This document shows, one piece after another, positions 10,990 to 21,373 of a stretch of DNA of 64,000 nucleotides. The translations under genes and the position numbers were made by a program. The stretch is from positions 657,501 to 721,500 of the forward strand of contig CAJNDS010001680.1 in assembly GCA_905221605.1 (NCBI GenBank), in the 5' to 3' direction. The notes beneath the pieces were generated by a model, which was not told the origin of the DNA, did not search any database, and worked only from the letters and a program-made list of their open reading frames with translations. The stretch is from Symbiodinium natans. Taxonomy: Eukaryota; Sar; Dinophyceae; Suessiales; Symbiodiniaceae. The number at the start of each line of letters is the position of its first letter. The first letter of the stretch is position 1.

Positions 10990-11076
10990 AAATGGGTCGG
11001 TTGGCGAGGCCGAGTCCTCCGCGAAGTTCCGCGCCGAGGAGAAGCGCTGGGCCCGGGTCTCAGAAGTGTCTGAAGG
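10990..11076 (+). CDS. Putative exon with RWARVSEVSE motif
   Basis: CCGTAG precedes. The frame reads VGEAESSAKFRAEEKRWARV then SEVSE. The right border is uncertain, with GC (GCTTTG) or GT donor options. It resembles the end of the island at 8873. Confidence 0.42.
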
Positions 11077-11547
11077 GCTTTGGGGTTTAGGGTTTAGGGT
11101 TTAGGGTTAAGGGGTGTCGGGGTTTAGAGGTCAGGGTTTAGGGGTTGCGGGTTTGGGGCTTAGGGGTTTAGGGTTTAGGGTTTTATGTGGGGTTCAGGGT
11201 CTAGGGATCTAGGGCTTAGGGGCTTGGGGTTTAGGAGTTTAAGTTTAGGGGTTTAGGGTTTACGGGTTTCGGTTTAGGGTTTAGAGGTTCAATGTTTAGG
11301 GGTTTAGGGTATAGGGGTTTAGGGGTTTAGGGTTTAGGGATTTAGGGGTTTAGGGCTTAGGAGTAGGGTCTAGAGGTTTTGGGGTTTTGAGATGAGGTTG
11401 TCTGGGTGGGCTTCAGGCTTGTGGTTGAGGGTTTAGTCCCTGGAGGCCCATTTTTGGGGCTGGGGTTATCGTCTCGGTTTTTCGGGCAACAGCAAGTACA
11501 CTAAACCCTAAACCCTAAACCCCAAACCTGGTGCGTGGAGCTCATGT

Positions 11548-11632
11548 AACTTGAACGTGACAAAGCCACGAGGGCTCGCGCCTGCATCCACCTGAACGCG
11601 CAACGGACACCTCGACGCTCGGGTTTCCTCCC
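11548..11632 (+). CDS. Putative exon
   Basis: Frame ERDKATRARACIHLNAQRTP, followed by GTTTCC at 11633. The acceptor is not clear. Confidence 0.35.
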
Positions 11633-11671
11633 TACCCCTAAAAGCTAAACCCCCAAACCTTAAACCTTAAA

Positions 11672-11815
11672 CCCCAAACCCTAAACCCTAAACCCTAACC
11701 CCTAAACCCTAAACCCTAAACCCTAAACCCTAAACCCTAAGCCCTAAACCCTAAACCCTAAACCCTAAACCCTAAACCCTAAACCCTAAACCCTAAACCC
11801 TAAACCCTAAACCCT
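11672..11815 (-). repeat. CCCTAAA array
   Basis: About 20 heptamers with minor variants. Confidence 0.95.
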
Positions 11816-12203
11816 ACACCTTGCCGCCCCTGGGGGGGTTTAGGGTTTTGGGTTTACAATCTGGAGTCTGGAGGCTTCTTTTCCGGCACCACAAAGGTTG
11901 CGAGTCGCTCCCACAACTCAAGCCGCACCCCATCTTCAAGCAAATGCCGGAAGGCCAAACCCCACAACCCCACGCCCTGAAAGCCTACCCTAAACCCTAT
12001 AAATCATCCCTGTAGCCCTAAACCCTAAACCCTAAACCCTAAACCCTAAACCCCACATACCCTCCTATACCTTCTTGGTGCTAAGGGCCGTTCTGGTTTA
12101 GGCCCAGCCTCGGCTTGAAGCCTTATAAGACTTCCCCCCCCAAACCCTAAACCCTAAACCCTAAACCCTAAACCCTAAACCCGAGTTACCTTAAACCCTA
12201 CAG

Positions 12204-12278
12204 CCCCATGCGCCCAAAGTGCGCACACCTGGCCAGGAGTCCTTCCAGGCTCCGAAGGCAGGGGCCCCAACGCTCAGG
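12204..12278 (+). CDS. Putative exon between convergent arrays
   Basis: CCCTACAG precedes and GTTTAGGG follows. The frame reads HAPKVRTPGQESFQAPKAGA then PTL. Confidence 0.42.
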
Positions 12279-12339
12279 GTTTAGGGTTTAGGGTTTAGGG
12301 TTTAGGGAAAATCCGTTAGAGGCCCTCAACCCTTTAGCC

Positions 12340-12450
12340 TTACCCGTTAAGGGTCCATGTACCTGTAGGGTATACACTTGGCCCTTAACGGGGTTTCCCA
12401 TATAATTAGTAGCTTTAAGTGCCAAGTGTATACTCTTCGGGTTACGCCTG
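12340..12450. mobile_element. MITE-like element, family E
   Basis: Contains GGGTCCATGTACCTGTAGGG, GTATACACTTGGCCCTTAA and the inverse CCAAGTGTATAC. A second copy lies at 60705-60812. Confidence 0.5.
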
Positions 12451-12898
12451 GAATCCCTAAGCCCCGAGTCCCTTATAAACCCCTGACACTTCAACCCTAC
12501 AACCTGGAAACCCTCACCCCTATACCCTCAAAACCCTACACGCAGCTCTCAACCCTGAAAGAAGACCTCAAAGCCTGAGAAAAGGTGGTAGGGGCAGCAG
12601 AAACAGGGTGGGATTCTGTCAGTTTTTTATGTTTGGCTTTAGGATTTCGGTTTTCGGGTTGAGGAAGTCTAGAATCCCTAAAGGCCGTGAGGGGGGGGGG
12701 GGGGGGGCTGTGAAAGATAGGGACCTAAACTGGAGCCCCCCCTTCATCCTACCTGAACTTCAAGAATAACATAACCCGAATTTAAAACCTCAAGACCCTG
12801 AAATTTAGCTGAAACCCAAAACTCGAAATCCCTCAACCCTCAGCCCCCAACCCTAAACCTACACCCTAAACCCTAAACCCCAAACCCTTAAACCACCC

Positions 12899-12963
12899 CG
12901 AACGTTGGCAGTTCTTCTTGGCGCTTCCGGCGGGGCAGAGGCTGGGGCATGGGCGCAATTGCC
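12899..12963 (+). CDS. Putative exon, frame ambiguous
   Basis: Followed by GTAGGG. Two frames are open: ERWQFFLALPAGQRLGHGRN and TLAVLLGASGGAEAGAWAQL. Confidence 0.33.
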
Positions 12964-13227
12964 GTAGGGTTTGGGGTTTAGAATCTGGAGTTTAGTGTTA
13001 AGGGTTCAGTGCTTGGAGTTTTGGATGTAGGGTTTTTAGTTTAGGGTTTCGGGTCTTCGGGGGCTCTTGGGTTTGGGGAAGTTTGAGGGCTTGGGCCACA
13101 GACGGCCGTGTCGGGTGGTTTCGGGGTCTGTAATGAAGGCGGAGGGGCAATGAGTCCTCGACATCAGCCGTAGACCTACATACATCTATGCCAATGGTTG
13201 AAGTGCAAGCCTTCAGGGCTTGCTGCT

Positions 13228-13315
13228 TGTCTAGTATTTGCTTAAGAACCCCCCAAAATAAAGAATATTTTCTTTATCAGGGTAGTATAGGGATCATCAT
13301 TGTTTATTCCTTTGG
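13228..13315. mobile_element. MITE-like element, family J (TTGCTTAAGAACCCCCC end)
   Basis: TTTGCTTAAGAACCCCCCAAA followed by an AT-rich interior. Related ends occur at 1668, 2024, 14049, 32724 (inverted) and 37700. Confidence 0.4.
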
Positions 13316-13848
13316 GGTTCAACAGCCGTTCTCAGTTTGTAGTTGGCCTCGCTGCACCCATACAAGCGGAACCTACACCCCAAAAACCCGCAACCCCTAA
13401 ACCGCAACCCCTGAACCCTCAACCCGAAACCCCTAAACCCTAAACCCTAACACCCTAAACCCTAACCCTAGCCTCCAGACTCTGAACCATCCTAAGTCCC
13501 TGGATCAGCCCCAGCCCTTCAGAACACTTTCAGAGTCATATTCTGGACACCCCCAAGAAGGCTCCCAGGTTAGATAAATTTCCGTGGTACCTAAACCCTA
13601 TAAGCCCTGCAAACCCTCAAAAACCTAAAAGCCCTACAAACCCTAGAATCTCCGAAAAAGCCCTTCAAACCTTTTCCAGACCCTAAATTTTCAAAAAGCC
13701 CTATAAACAAACAACATTTCTAAACACACCTGTCTGTATATATAATGTTATATATGTGTATATCTATATATATATATATATGCAAGCAAACAAGTACAGA
13801 AATACATAACAACAAAAAGCCGAAAAGCCCCAAGTCCATACCGCCCAG

Positions 13849-13929
13849 CCCGTGGATGCTCGCGGGCATTGTCTTCGCCACGTCCTTCGTGTCCGTGCTG
13901 GCACTTCTGAGGCCGAGATGGGGCTGGAG
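13849..13929 (+). CDS. Putative exon with a membrane-like segment
   Basis: CCGCCCAG precedes and GTTTAGGG follows. The frame reads WMLAGIVFATSFVSVLALLR then PRWGW, plausibly a transmembrane helix. Confidence 0.48.
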
Positions 13930-14312
13930 GTTTAGGGATTTACATGTGAACCCTAAACCCTAACCCTAAACCCTAAACCCTAAACCCTAAACCCTGAACC
14001 CTGAACCCTGAACCCTGAACCCTGAGGTTGAGGGATTTACGACTAACTGCTTAAGAACCCCCAAAGAAATACCCTGAACCCTCAACCAGAGTTAAGGCTT
14101 TGTAGAGTCTCAGAGCCCAAGAAAGGCTTAGTCTTTTGGGTTAAGGTGTGGGGCGTTTGACAGAGCAAGGGTGCAGGGGCCTTAAAAGCCCACATGGTCC
14201 TAAGGGTTTAGGGCCGAAGGACGATGGGAGGGTTCAGCCCTAAACCGCAAAACCGCAAAAGCCTAAAACCCTAAAACCCTACAACCCTAAGACTAAACCC
14301 TAAACCCGGTAG

Positions 14313-14540
14313 CGTTTCGGGCCACGGTCAAAGTCTGCGATTCAAATAGAAACATGGGAGTGGCTCTGCACCCACAAGAGGGCTCGACGAAAGAGTTTGC
14401 AACATATCCAAGATGCTTGCTCGGAGTTGAAGAGTGATGAGTGGGAAGCCACTGCGTGCGAAGCGGTTCGTGAAACTGAGACCAGTCACATTCCGGAACC
14501 CGCAGGCGGGACTTTTCCGTCTTCTGCCGAAGTTGCATAA
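14313..14540 (+). CDS. Probable terminal exon of a multi-exon gene
   Basis: CCCGGTAG precedes 75 codons and a TAA stop. Segments include IQIETWEWLCTHKRARRKSL, QDACSELKSDEWEATACEAV and EPAGGTFPSSAEVA. It is free of repeats and is followed about 90 nt on by CAATAAAG and then CCCTAAA arrays. Upstream + strand islands may belong to the same gene. The minus strand is also open (116 codons) but has no splice context. No family recognised. Confidence 0.55.
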   Translation, partial: RFGPRSKSAIQIETWEWLCTHKRARRKSLQHIQDACSELKSDEWEATACEAVRETETSHIPEPAGGTFPSSAEVA

Positions 14541-14751
14541 GACATCTTGAATTGGTAACATCCCCACCCTCCGTGACCAAATCAAGGGTGAGGTGTTTTG
14601 TGGAGGCAGCCCGCAAAAACCCTCCAAGCCCAATAAAGTCCAAGAAGACCCTAAACCCTAAACCTTAAACCCCCTAAACCCTAAACCCTAATCCCTAGCC
14701 CTAAACCCTAAACCCTCAACCCTAAACCCTAAACCCTAAACCCTAAACCAA

Positions 14752-14850
14752 ATCGAGTTGAAGGTTGAGGCTTTGGCGTTGAGGTTTCTCAGGTCCTTCA
14801 GGGAGGGGGTCCAAGAGGCTGCCTGGCTTCGTGGCATCCCCCTCCTGTGA
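14752..14850 (+). CDS. Putative exon ending in a stop
   Basis: Directly after a CCCTAAA array. The frame reads IELKVEALALRFLRSFREGV then QEAAWLRGIPLL and TGA. It could equally be an internal exon ending earlier. Confidence 0.42.
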   Translation: MELKVEALALRFLRSFREGVQEAAWLRGIPLL

Positions 14851-15083
14851 CCCGAAAGCCCATGGCTTAGGTTTAGGGTCTAGGGTTTGGGGATTAGGTT
14901 TAGGGTTTAGGGTTCAGAGTTTAGGGTTTAGGGTTTGGTTTAGGGCTTTCTCGGCTTTTTGGGGGTTTTTGCTTCCGTTTTTGTCTTTTTCTCTCGGTTT
15001 TTTTTCCGGAATTTCCGGGTTTTGAGGATTTTTGGGGGGACTTTGGGTTTTTGTTAAGCTGTAGCATCCTTGGAGACCTACAG

Positions 15084-15139
15084 TGGGCCCGTACAACCGC
15101 CGTACAAGCCTGAGAGCGGCTTCATGTTCGTCCTTCAGG
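15084..15139 (+). CDS. Putative exon
   Basis: CCTACAG precedes and GTTTAGGG follows at 15140. The frame reads GPVQPPYKPESGFMFVLQ. Confidence 0.42.
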
Positions 15140-15460
15140 GTTTAGGGTTTAGGGTTTGGGGTTTGGGGTTTAGGGTTTAGGGTTTAGGGCTTCAAGCGTG
15201 AACGAAGAACCTCAGGGTATCCTTTTTATTCATCGCAACCCCTAAGCCCGAAGCCCTAAACCAGTCCTAAGCCCTACATGGTACCCCTAAACCCGAAACC
15301 CTGAGCCCGAAACTCGAAACCCTTAAACCCTAAACCCCAAACCCTACAGAGTAGCCCTAAACCCTAAACCCCAAACCCTGCATCGTAGCCCTAAACCCTA
15401 AACCCCAAACCCTGCATAGTAGCCCTAAACCCTAAACCGCCCCCCAACCGTTGCGAGTAG

Positions 15461-15542
15461 TGACAGTCGTTTTAGGGGAGCCAACCGAGGCGCCGCAATT
15501 CCCGGGCGCGGCCTTTGGACATTGAGGTCGCCTGGAGGGAGT
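15461..15542 (+). CDS. Putative exon
   Basis: GAGTAG precedes and GTAAAG follows. The frame reads SRFRGANRGAAIPGRGLWTL then RSPGGS; a second frame is also open. Confidence 0.33.
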
Positions 15543-15565
15543 GTAAAGTCTAAGTTGGGGTACCC

Positions 15566-15830
15566 TAAACCCTAAACCCTAAACCCTAAACCCTAAACCC
15601 TAAACCCTAAACCCTAAACCCTAAACCCTAAACCCTAAACCCTAAACCCGACGTGTGTGTTTGGGTTTTGCAGTTTGCTTGAAACCTCCAGGCGTCTCTA
15701 TGCCCTTCAGTGGTTTTGGGGTTTCGGGTCTTCCTCGGCCACAGCACCCTAAACCCTAAACCCTAAACCCTAAACCCTAAACCCTAAACCCTAAACCCTA
15801 AACCCTAAACCCTAAACCCTAAACCCTAAA
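15566..15830 (-). repeat. Two CCCTAAA arrays around the island at 15674
   Basis: Arrays at about 15566-15648 and 15747-15830, each followed by a GTGTGTG-containing stretch. Confidence 0.9.
15674..15746 (+). CDS. Putative exon
   Basis: GGTTTTGCAG precedes. The frame reads LLETSRRLYALQWFWGFGSS. A short GTGTGTG motif flanks it and the next island (15836). Confidence 0.33.
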
Positions 15831-15986
15831 CCCGAAGTGTGTGTCATGGCGGCCTTCTACTTCTAATGCCGAAATACTGGGTATGTAGGCTGCCAACTAA
15901 ATGTCGAAGGGCCAGGTTGATTGAGTACTGTTTCAGATTGCGGTTTAGGCGGTTTAGGGTTTAGGGTTTAGGGTTTAGGGTTTCGG

Positions 15987-16047
15987 GAGGTTTACATCTC
16001 TGGACCACGTGGAGAGAGCGACATGCCCCAGCTCCAATCGGCACAGG
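15987..16047 (+). CDS. Putative exon
   Basis: Frame EVYISGPRGESDMPQLQSAQ, followed by GGTTTGG. A MITE-like element starts 23 nt downstream. Confidence 0.4.
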
Positions 16048-16069
16048 GTTTGGCTGGTAGTTTGCTAGT

Positions 16070-16184
16070 CTAGGATGCCCAGTAGTACCCTTATTCCCTT
16101 TTTGGGGGGGTTTAGGTTTCCTTATAAAACCCCTTTAAGCAAAAAAGGGTACCCTTTTTAAGCCTAGGTTACTGGGCAGCCTAG
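16070..16184. mobile_element. MITE-like element, family A variant
   Basis: CTAGGATGCCCAGTAGTACC to CCTAGGTTACTGGGCAGCCTAG-type ends. Nearly identical to the copy at 48269-48382. Confidence 0.72.
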
Positions 16185-16197
16185 TAGTTTGTTCCAG

Positions 16198-16226
16198 TGA
16201 AGACTGCCAGAGTCACTGGCTCATAT
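16198..16226 (+). CDS. Possible micro-exon after a MITE
   Basis: GTTCCAG precedes and GTAAGC follows. The frame reads KTARVTGSY. It starts 13 nt after the inverted-repeat element at 16070-16184. Confidence 0.33.
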
Positions 16227-16385
16227 GTAAGCCCTTCGTTGCTACTACTTAGGGTTTAGGGTTTAGGGTTTAGGGTTTAGGGTTTAGGGTTTAGGGTTTA
16301 GGGTTTAGGGCTTGACCACCAGTAAGCACACGGTCTCCATTTAGAGGGAAGAACACAACGCTGCCCTCGCAGCGAGCTGTCTGTC

Positions 16386-16580
16386 TTGACGGGGTCTTGG
16401 ATGACTTTCAGGCTTCTGGCACCCCGAACGCTCCCTAAAACCAAAACCCGGAATCTTGCGCTGCAATCCTGTCTCTGCTTTCAGCATATTGGCGGGTGTC
16501 GTCGGGGACATGGGCCTTTACACCCCGGTCCCTCCATCCGTACGATCTCAGCTGCTGAGGCTCCACCTCTCCTTGGCTGA
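16386..16580 (+). CDS. Weak coding candidate
   Basis: 64 codons open (LQSCLCFQHIGGCRRGHGPL) with internal CAG and GT pairs that suggest splitting into two exons. No family. Confidence 0.28.
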   Translation: MTGSWMTFRLLAPRTLPKTKTRNLALQSCLCFQHIGGCRRGHGPLHPGPSIRTISAAEAPPLLG

Positions 16581-17140
16581 TCGCTGACACCTACAATTTT
16601 GTGAGTTGCCTGGGGAGGGGGGGGGGGTGTGACCCTGAACCTTCAACCTCAATGACGGTGACCCTCAACCCGAAACCCCGTAATCCCTAAACCCTACACA
16701 CCCGACACCAGAAGCCCCATAATCCCTCTCCCTAGGCCGTAATCCCTAGAGCCTAAATCCCCTTATAAAACCTGCCCTAAACCCTAAACCCTAAACCCTA
16801 AATCCTCTCTCAAACCCGAGAGCCCTCAAGCCCTAAACCCTCAAATCCCCCAGAGCCAAAGAGCCCCCATAGCCAACAGGATGCGTTCAAAACCTAAGTC
16901 CCTCAACCCTGGTGGTGCCTTTAGGGTTTAGGGTTTTGGGTTTATGGGTTTAGGGTGTTTGCAGTTTAGGGTCTAGGGTGTTTAGGGAGTAGAGTGTTAC
17001 GTGTTTAGGGATTAGGGTGTTTAGGGTTTAGGGTCCCAGGGTTCCAAGCAAAGTTGGCTCCCACGTTGTCAATCAATCGTCTTGTTATCTTGTGTTAACT
17101 AGTGATAGGTCGACAGTCCGCAATTGTGTGTATTCTCTTC

Positions 17141-17174
17141 TCGCTCTCGCTCTCTCTCTCTCTCTCTCTCTCTG
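17141..17174. repeat. CT microsatellite
   Basis: CTCGCTCTCG leading into about 12 CT units. Confidence 0.9.
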
Positions 17175-17455
17175 TTGTTTCACTTGCTCGTTGTTGCTGG
17201 TATCCATTCAACGCGTTGAGAGGGTTTCCTTGTCGTCTTTTTCCTTCGTTCGGATGAACAAAAGTTAACCCGAAACCCTAAACCCTTTGCCTCCTAAACC
17301 CAAAACCCTCAAAGCTAGAAACCCAACGCTAGAGGTTCCGAGTGGCAACTTACTCGTAGAGGCTTCATATGCCAGGACCCCGATTAGGCCCTTATTCCCT
17401 TTGCGTAAGGGTTTAGGGTTTAGAGTTTAGGTTTAGGCTTTAGGATTTAGGGCTC

Positions 17456-17568
17456 GGACCCAGAGTATATAAGCCCTTATTGCATTTTATTAGGCTTAGG
17501 TGTCCTTATCAGCCGCTTTAGACCAAGAAGGGTACCCTTTGTTATACCTAGGTTACTCTTGGGTCTAG
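17456..17568. mobile_element. MITE-like element, family A
   Basis: GGACCCAGAGTATATAAGCC to TAGGTTACTCTTGGGTCTAG. A second, partial 5' end lies at 17373-17402. Confidence 0.65.
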
Positions 17569-17574
17569 TATAGT

Positions 17575-17668
17575 GTAGGGTTTAGGGTTTAGGGTTTAGG
17601 GTTTAGGGTTTAGGGTTTAGGGTTTAGGGTTTAGGGTTTAGGGTTTAGGGTTTAGGGTTTAGGGTTTA
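17575..17668 (+). repeat. TTTAGGG array
   Basis: About 13 heptamers directly after the MITE-like element at 17456-17568. Confidence 0.95.
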
Positions 17669-17826
17669 TAGAGTTCAGGGTTTATAGAGTTTAGGGTTTA
17701 GTTCCATGCTACGCGGGCCCACCGCCCTGGACCCTCCGCAACTTCCCCAAAAACCTTAAACCACTGAGCCTTTTGTAGGCGGACCGCCCCGGACCCTCCG
17801 CGACTTCCCTCCCCCTTCCTCCCCCA

Positions 17827-18005
17827 GCAGCTCTTTCGAGCAGCTGCTTTGGCGGATGCGCGCTCTGGTTTTACAGGGCCATGGCGCACGAAGCTGCTTC
17901 TCAAAATTCGGGATCCCCCCCTCCCGGCTACTTCGACTACTGCAGCCTCAGAGCCTGAAGCCCCAAACTGGCATGTCCTTGAACCCGCCACAGTGCCGAA
18001 ATCCG
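17827..18005 (+). CDS. Well supported exon
   Basis: CCCCCAG precedes and GTTTAGGG starts at 18006. About 59 codons are open, including LADARSGFTGPWRTKLLLKI and TTAASEPEAPNWHVLEPATV. The minus strand is also open, but the + reading fits the splice borders. Confidence 0.52.
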
Positions 18006-18009
18006 GTTT

Positions 18010-19440
18010 AGGGTTTGGAATTTAGGGGTTTAGGGTCTAGGGTCTAGGGTTCAGGGTAGCCCTCAGCCACATGTACCCTGAATCCTCAACCCAGAACACC
18101 TTCATCAAGCGTCTCCACACCCGTAAGCCCCGCAATGGCCCTAAGCTGCAAACCCCTCAGACCTCATCCCCGAGCTTCGAAACCAGAATCCAGCCTTGAA
18201 CCCTAAGCCTTAAACCCTAAGCCCTGAACCCTATAAACCCTGAACCCTATAAACCCTAAACCCTATAACCCTATAAACCCTAAACCCTAAGCCTGAACCC
18301 TAAACCCTAAGCCCTGAACCCTAACCAGAGAGAGGGCAAAGCCAAGCCCAACAGCCCTTACCTCCAAACACCAGCTTAGCTTAGGAATCCAAAGCCCTTT
18401 TTTTGGCAAGATGCCTAAGAATCCTATTGCAAGGGTTTGTACAGCAATGACCTGCAAAAAAGGGTAGGTTTGGGTTTCTTGTGGTAAGCCCCATACTCCC
18501 CACTCTGGCACAAGAAACTTTAAGCACCGTTCAGGGCCTAAACCCGAAACCCCAAACCCCAAACCCTAAACCCTAAGCCCCTATCCCCCCCCCCCACCCC
18601 AAGCGCCCGTCTTAATGGACTGATAGACGTCGGTAGACCGCGCGAAACCACCGCCTTGGATCCCATTCCCCCTGTTAGGACTCTATAACTTCTCGTGCCG
18701 GGGGAGAGCTCCACTCTTGAGAAGCCATGGTATTGGTTTAGAGGCCTGCCGGCAAGTTCACTGAAGCCCTCAAACCAAAACCCTAAATCCTAAACCCTAA
18801 ACCCTTGACCCGAAACCCTAAACCCCCGCCAGCCGGGTTTCGAACCCAAAGCCTACGAGCCCTGAGCCTCTTAGAAGCTTCAGCCCTTGAAACGCCAAGC
18901 TCGAGGGACTAAAGGAGGGACTCTTATACGGGACCTTGGAGTCATTTAGGGGTTTAGGGTTTCGGGTTTAGGCCTTATAAGGGACCTTGGGGTTATTTAC
19001 GGGCTACTTAGGCAGTTTGGGACTATATAAGGTATATGTAGGGATTACAGTTATAAAAGGGAATAAGATTCACGGTCCCGACTAGGGGTCCCTCCTATAA
19101 CCCTTACCAAGCCCTCGAAAACCAGCGGAGGGCTACCTGAAACCCCCATTGCTGGAAGCCTAAAGCCCGTAAATCCCAGAAGCTCTTGACATGGTTTAGG
19201 GTTGAGGATTTAGGGTTTAGGGTTTAGGGTTTAGGGTTTACCCAAGTCATCAGCTTTGAAACCCTAACCCCTCGAGGCCCCTTGCAACCCCCCATGCGCG
19301 AAACCGCAGGAGGTCGATCAAACTGGCATCTAGGTATACGGGTGTAGGTCTCAGGAATTTGGGAGTCTGAGCTCCGCATGTGTATGCATGTACGCAAAAA
19401 AGAGGGCTTGGAGGTGTATAGCCAGGATTACCATCTGACA
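18010..19440. other. Gene-poor stretch
   Basis: Degenerate CCCTAAA tracts, repeat family G and several open frames without splice support. An antisense frame (19250-19528) overlaps the better + candidate at 19452. Confidence 0.5.
18905..19093. mobile_element. Repeat family G (GGGACTnTATA)
   Basis: Contains two tandem GGGACCTTGG(A/G)GTTATTT segments, then GGGACTATATAAGG and GATTCACGGTCCCG. Related DNA lies at 48885-48995 and, inverted, at 61310-61435. Confidence 0.45.
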
Positions 19441-19451
19441 ACGCCACCCAG

Positions 19452-19505
19452 ATCTCTAATGCTGGCCGCCTTTTCTTGGGTAGCGCGGAGATGAAGGCCT
19501 GTAGT
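19452..19505 (+). CDS. Putative exon
   Basis: CACCCAG and GTATAC enclose exactly 18 codons, ISNAGRLFLGSAEMKACS. Confidence 0.45.
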
Positions 19506-19608
19506 GTATACAATATATAGATAGCCACTAAATCTGGTTGGGATTTTTCAACATTACGATATCACGGTTATTCAAAACACCAAATAATTTACATAATATA
19601 AATGGCAG

Positions 19609-19688
19609 GAACTCAGAAGGGGACCCCAATGTTGGGAACCTACCAAATCTGTTTGTGACCGTTCGGCTTCGATTGTTGACGGGCCGAG
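19609..19688 (+). CDS. Putative exon
   Basis: ATGGCAG precedes and GTTTCA follows. The frame reads NSEGDPNVGNLPNLFVTVRL then RLLTG. Confidence 0.45.
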
Positions 19689-19855
19689 GTTTCAAGCATG
19701 TTGTGTTGCTTAGGGTTTGGGGTTTGGGGTTTAGGGTTTAGGGTTTAGGGTCTAGGGTTTAGGGTTTTAAGGGTCGTTAGGGTTTAGGGTTCAGGGCTTA
19801 AGGGTTCAGGGTTTCGGGTTCGGGGTTCAGGGTTTAGGGTTTAGGGCTCAGTGCA

Positions 19856-19920
19856 GGGGGGTCTCCAACTGCATGCCGTTCGCAGAAGAGACCACCCAGA
19901 ACCCGAAGCCTTAAACCACC
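19856..19920 (+). CDS. Weak exon candidate
   Basis: Follows GTGCAG. Frame GGLQLHAVRRRDHPEPEA, with no clear donor. Confidence 0.27.
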
Positions 19921-20094
19921 CTAAGCCCTAGGTAGGATAAGGGGGACCCTTCAAAGGGAACCCTTCTGAAGCCTTCTCTGACTCTCTGAAACAGGGACCC
20001 TCTTCAGAGGGGTCTATCTCCCCAAGGGTCCCCCTACACCCTAAACCCTAAACCCCAAACCCCAAACCCTAAACCCCAAACCCTGAACCCTAAA

Positions 20095-20177
20095 CTGCTC
20101 GACTTGCCAGCCCCGCCTCGCTTTGTGCCTTGGGTCTACACCCACTCTCTTGAGCTCTGCCAGCGTCGGCGCCCTAA
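20095..20177 (+). CDS. Putative exon
   Basis: After a CCCTAAA tract. The frame reads LLDLPAPPRFVPWVYTHSLE then LCQRRRP. Borders uncertain. Confidence 0.4.
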
Positions 20178-20231
20178 GCTCTAAACCCTAAACCCTAAAC
20201 CCCAAACCTCCACCCCGGCTCCCTCCACTAG

Positions 20232-20300
20232 GGACGAGATTGATTCCCAAAAAAACTTGCTCGGTCCAAGTGTAGGGCCCTTCTCCCCCGTGCCAAAGGC
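20232..20300 (+). CDS. Putative exon
   Basis: CACTAG precedes. The frame reads DEIDSQKNLLGPSVGPFSPV then PKA, running into the TTAGGG repeats. Confidence 0.4.
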
Positions 20301-20351
20301 TTAGGGTTTAGGGTTTAGGGCTTAGGGCTTAGGGCTTAGGGTTTAGGGTTC

Positions 20352-20520
20352 AGGGCTGTGTATGCCATTTGGTCCCCAAGAGTTGTCTTCGACCATAGAC
20401 AGTGCAGGGGGAAGAATTCTTCGAAGTCCAGACCGCATGGGAAGTGTAGTTCTGACCGCGCTGAAAGAAAGCTCGCTAAATATCGCCATTTGCCGGGGAA
20501 TGATCCGGGTCGCTGGGACA
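20352..20520 (+). CDS. Longer exon-like island
   Basis: About 54 codons open, including MPFGPQELSSTIDSAGGRIL and VVLTALKESSLNIAICRGMI. The left flank is TTTAGGG and the right flank CCCTAAA, the reverse of the usual arrangement. Two other frames are open too, so the frame choice rests on composition. Confidence 0.42.
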
Positions 20521-20589
20521 CCCTAAACCCTAAGCCCTAAACCCTAAACCCTAAACCCTTGAATCCATCCTGGCCGTTGAAGTGCAAAT

Positions 20590-20670
20590 AACTACTACTA
20601 GTATTCCCTTAGGGTCCCTTATAATAACCCCCCCAAACCCTATTCTAATTATTCTGGCCCTTATAGTAGG
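20590..20670. mobile_element. MITE-like element, family I
   Basis: ACTAGTATTCCCTTAGGGTC with interior CCAAACCCTATTCTAATTAT, inversely related to 5560-5650 (ATAATTAGAATAGGGTTTTG) and to 30100-30195. Its right end TATAGTAG abuts an exon-like island. Confidence 0.45.
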
Positions 20671-20756
20671 GCGTTCGACGCCGGGACAGCATCCCGGGCC
20701 CATTGGCCACTCCGCCTCGTTGCGCGCTTCGCGAAACCCCGAAGGGTCCGTCAGAG
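20671..20756 (+). CDS. Putative exon next to a MITE-like element
   Basis: TATAGTAG precedes, from the element at 20590-20670. The frame reads AFDAGTASRAHWPLRLVARF then AKPRRVRQ, with GT at 20757. Confidence 0.4.
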
Positions 20757-20811
20757 GTTAAGGAAAACCCCAAACCCTAAACCCTAAACCCTAAACCCTG
20801 AACCGCCTGCC

Positions 20812-20881
20812 ATGTCAGAATTTTTTGGGGGCTTCCGGATTAGGGTGCCATCCCTGATCTTCAAAACGCTACACCAGGAAG
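20812..20881 (+). CDS. Putative exon, possible first exon
   Basis: Starts at an ATG and reads MSEFFGGFRIRVPSLIFKTL then HQE, with donor GTATAT. Confidence 0.43.
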
Positions 20882-21026
20882 GTATATAGTAGCCGAACCC
20901 AACGCATTTCACGTGAACTTGAGGCCTCAAAGGCCTCAATATGGGGAGCCCCTTTGGTTAAACGTAAGGATGACATAAGTCGGTGTTTTCTTTACGGGCG
21001 TTCTCCTAGTTTACACTCCCATTAGG

Positions 21027-21033
21027 GAGAGAG

Positions 21034-21084
<51 letters not shown>

Positions 21085-21332
21085 GAGAGAGAGTGAGTGA
21101 GACAGGAAGAAAGAAAGAAAGAAAGAAAGTTAGAAAGAAAGAGAGAAAGAGAGAAAGAGAGGAAGGGAGAAAGAGAGGAAGAGAGAAAGAGAGAATTGAG
21201 AGAAAGAAAAAAAGAGAGAAGGAAGGAAGGAAGGAAGGAAGGAAGGAAGGCAGGCAGGAAGGAAGGAAGGAAGGAAGGAAGGGAAGGAAGGAAGGAAGGA
21301 AAGCAAGGAAAGAAAGAGAGAGCGCGGGGGAC
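21027..21332 (+). repeat. 306-bp polypurine tract
   Basis: GA units pass into GAAA and then GGAA units with almost no pyrimidines. Lys/Arg/Glu/Gly ORFs across it are artefacts. Confidence 0.95.
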
Positions 21333-21373
21333 CCTCGACTCTAAACCCTAAACCCTGCCTTTCGCAAACTCAG

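Noticed and set aside
18830-18900. tRNA-like B box (GGTTTCGAACC) near 18838
   Set aside because: No matching A box, acceptor stem or anticodon arm can be drawn on either strand.
19250-19528. Antisense 92-codon ORF
   Set aside because: No splice or start support, and it overlaps a better bounded + strand island at 19452-19505.
21093-21351. Two overlapping Lys/Arg/Glu/Gly-rich ORFs
   Set aside because: A translation of the polypurine microsatellite.
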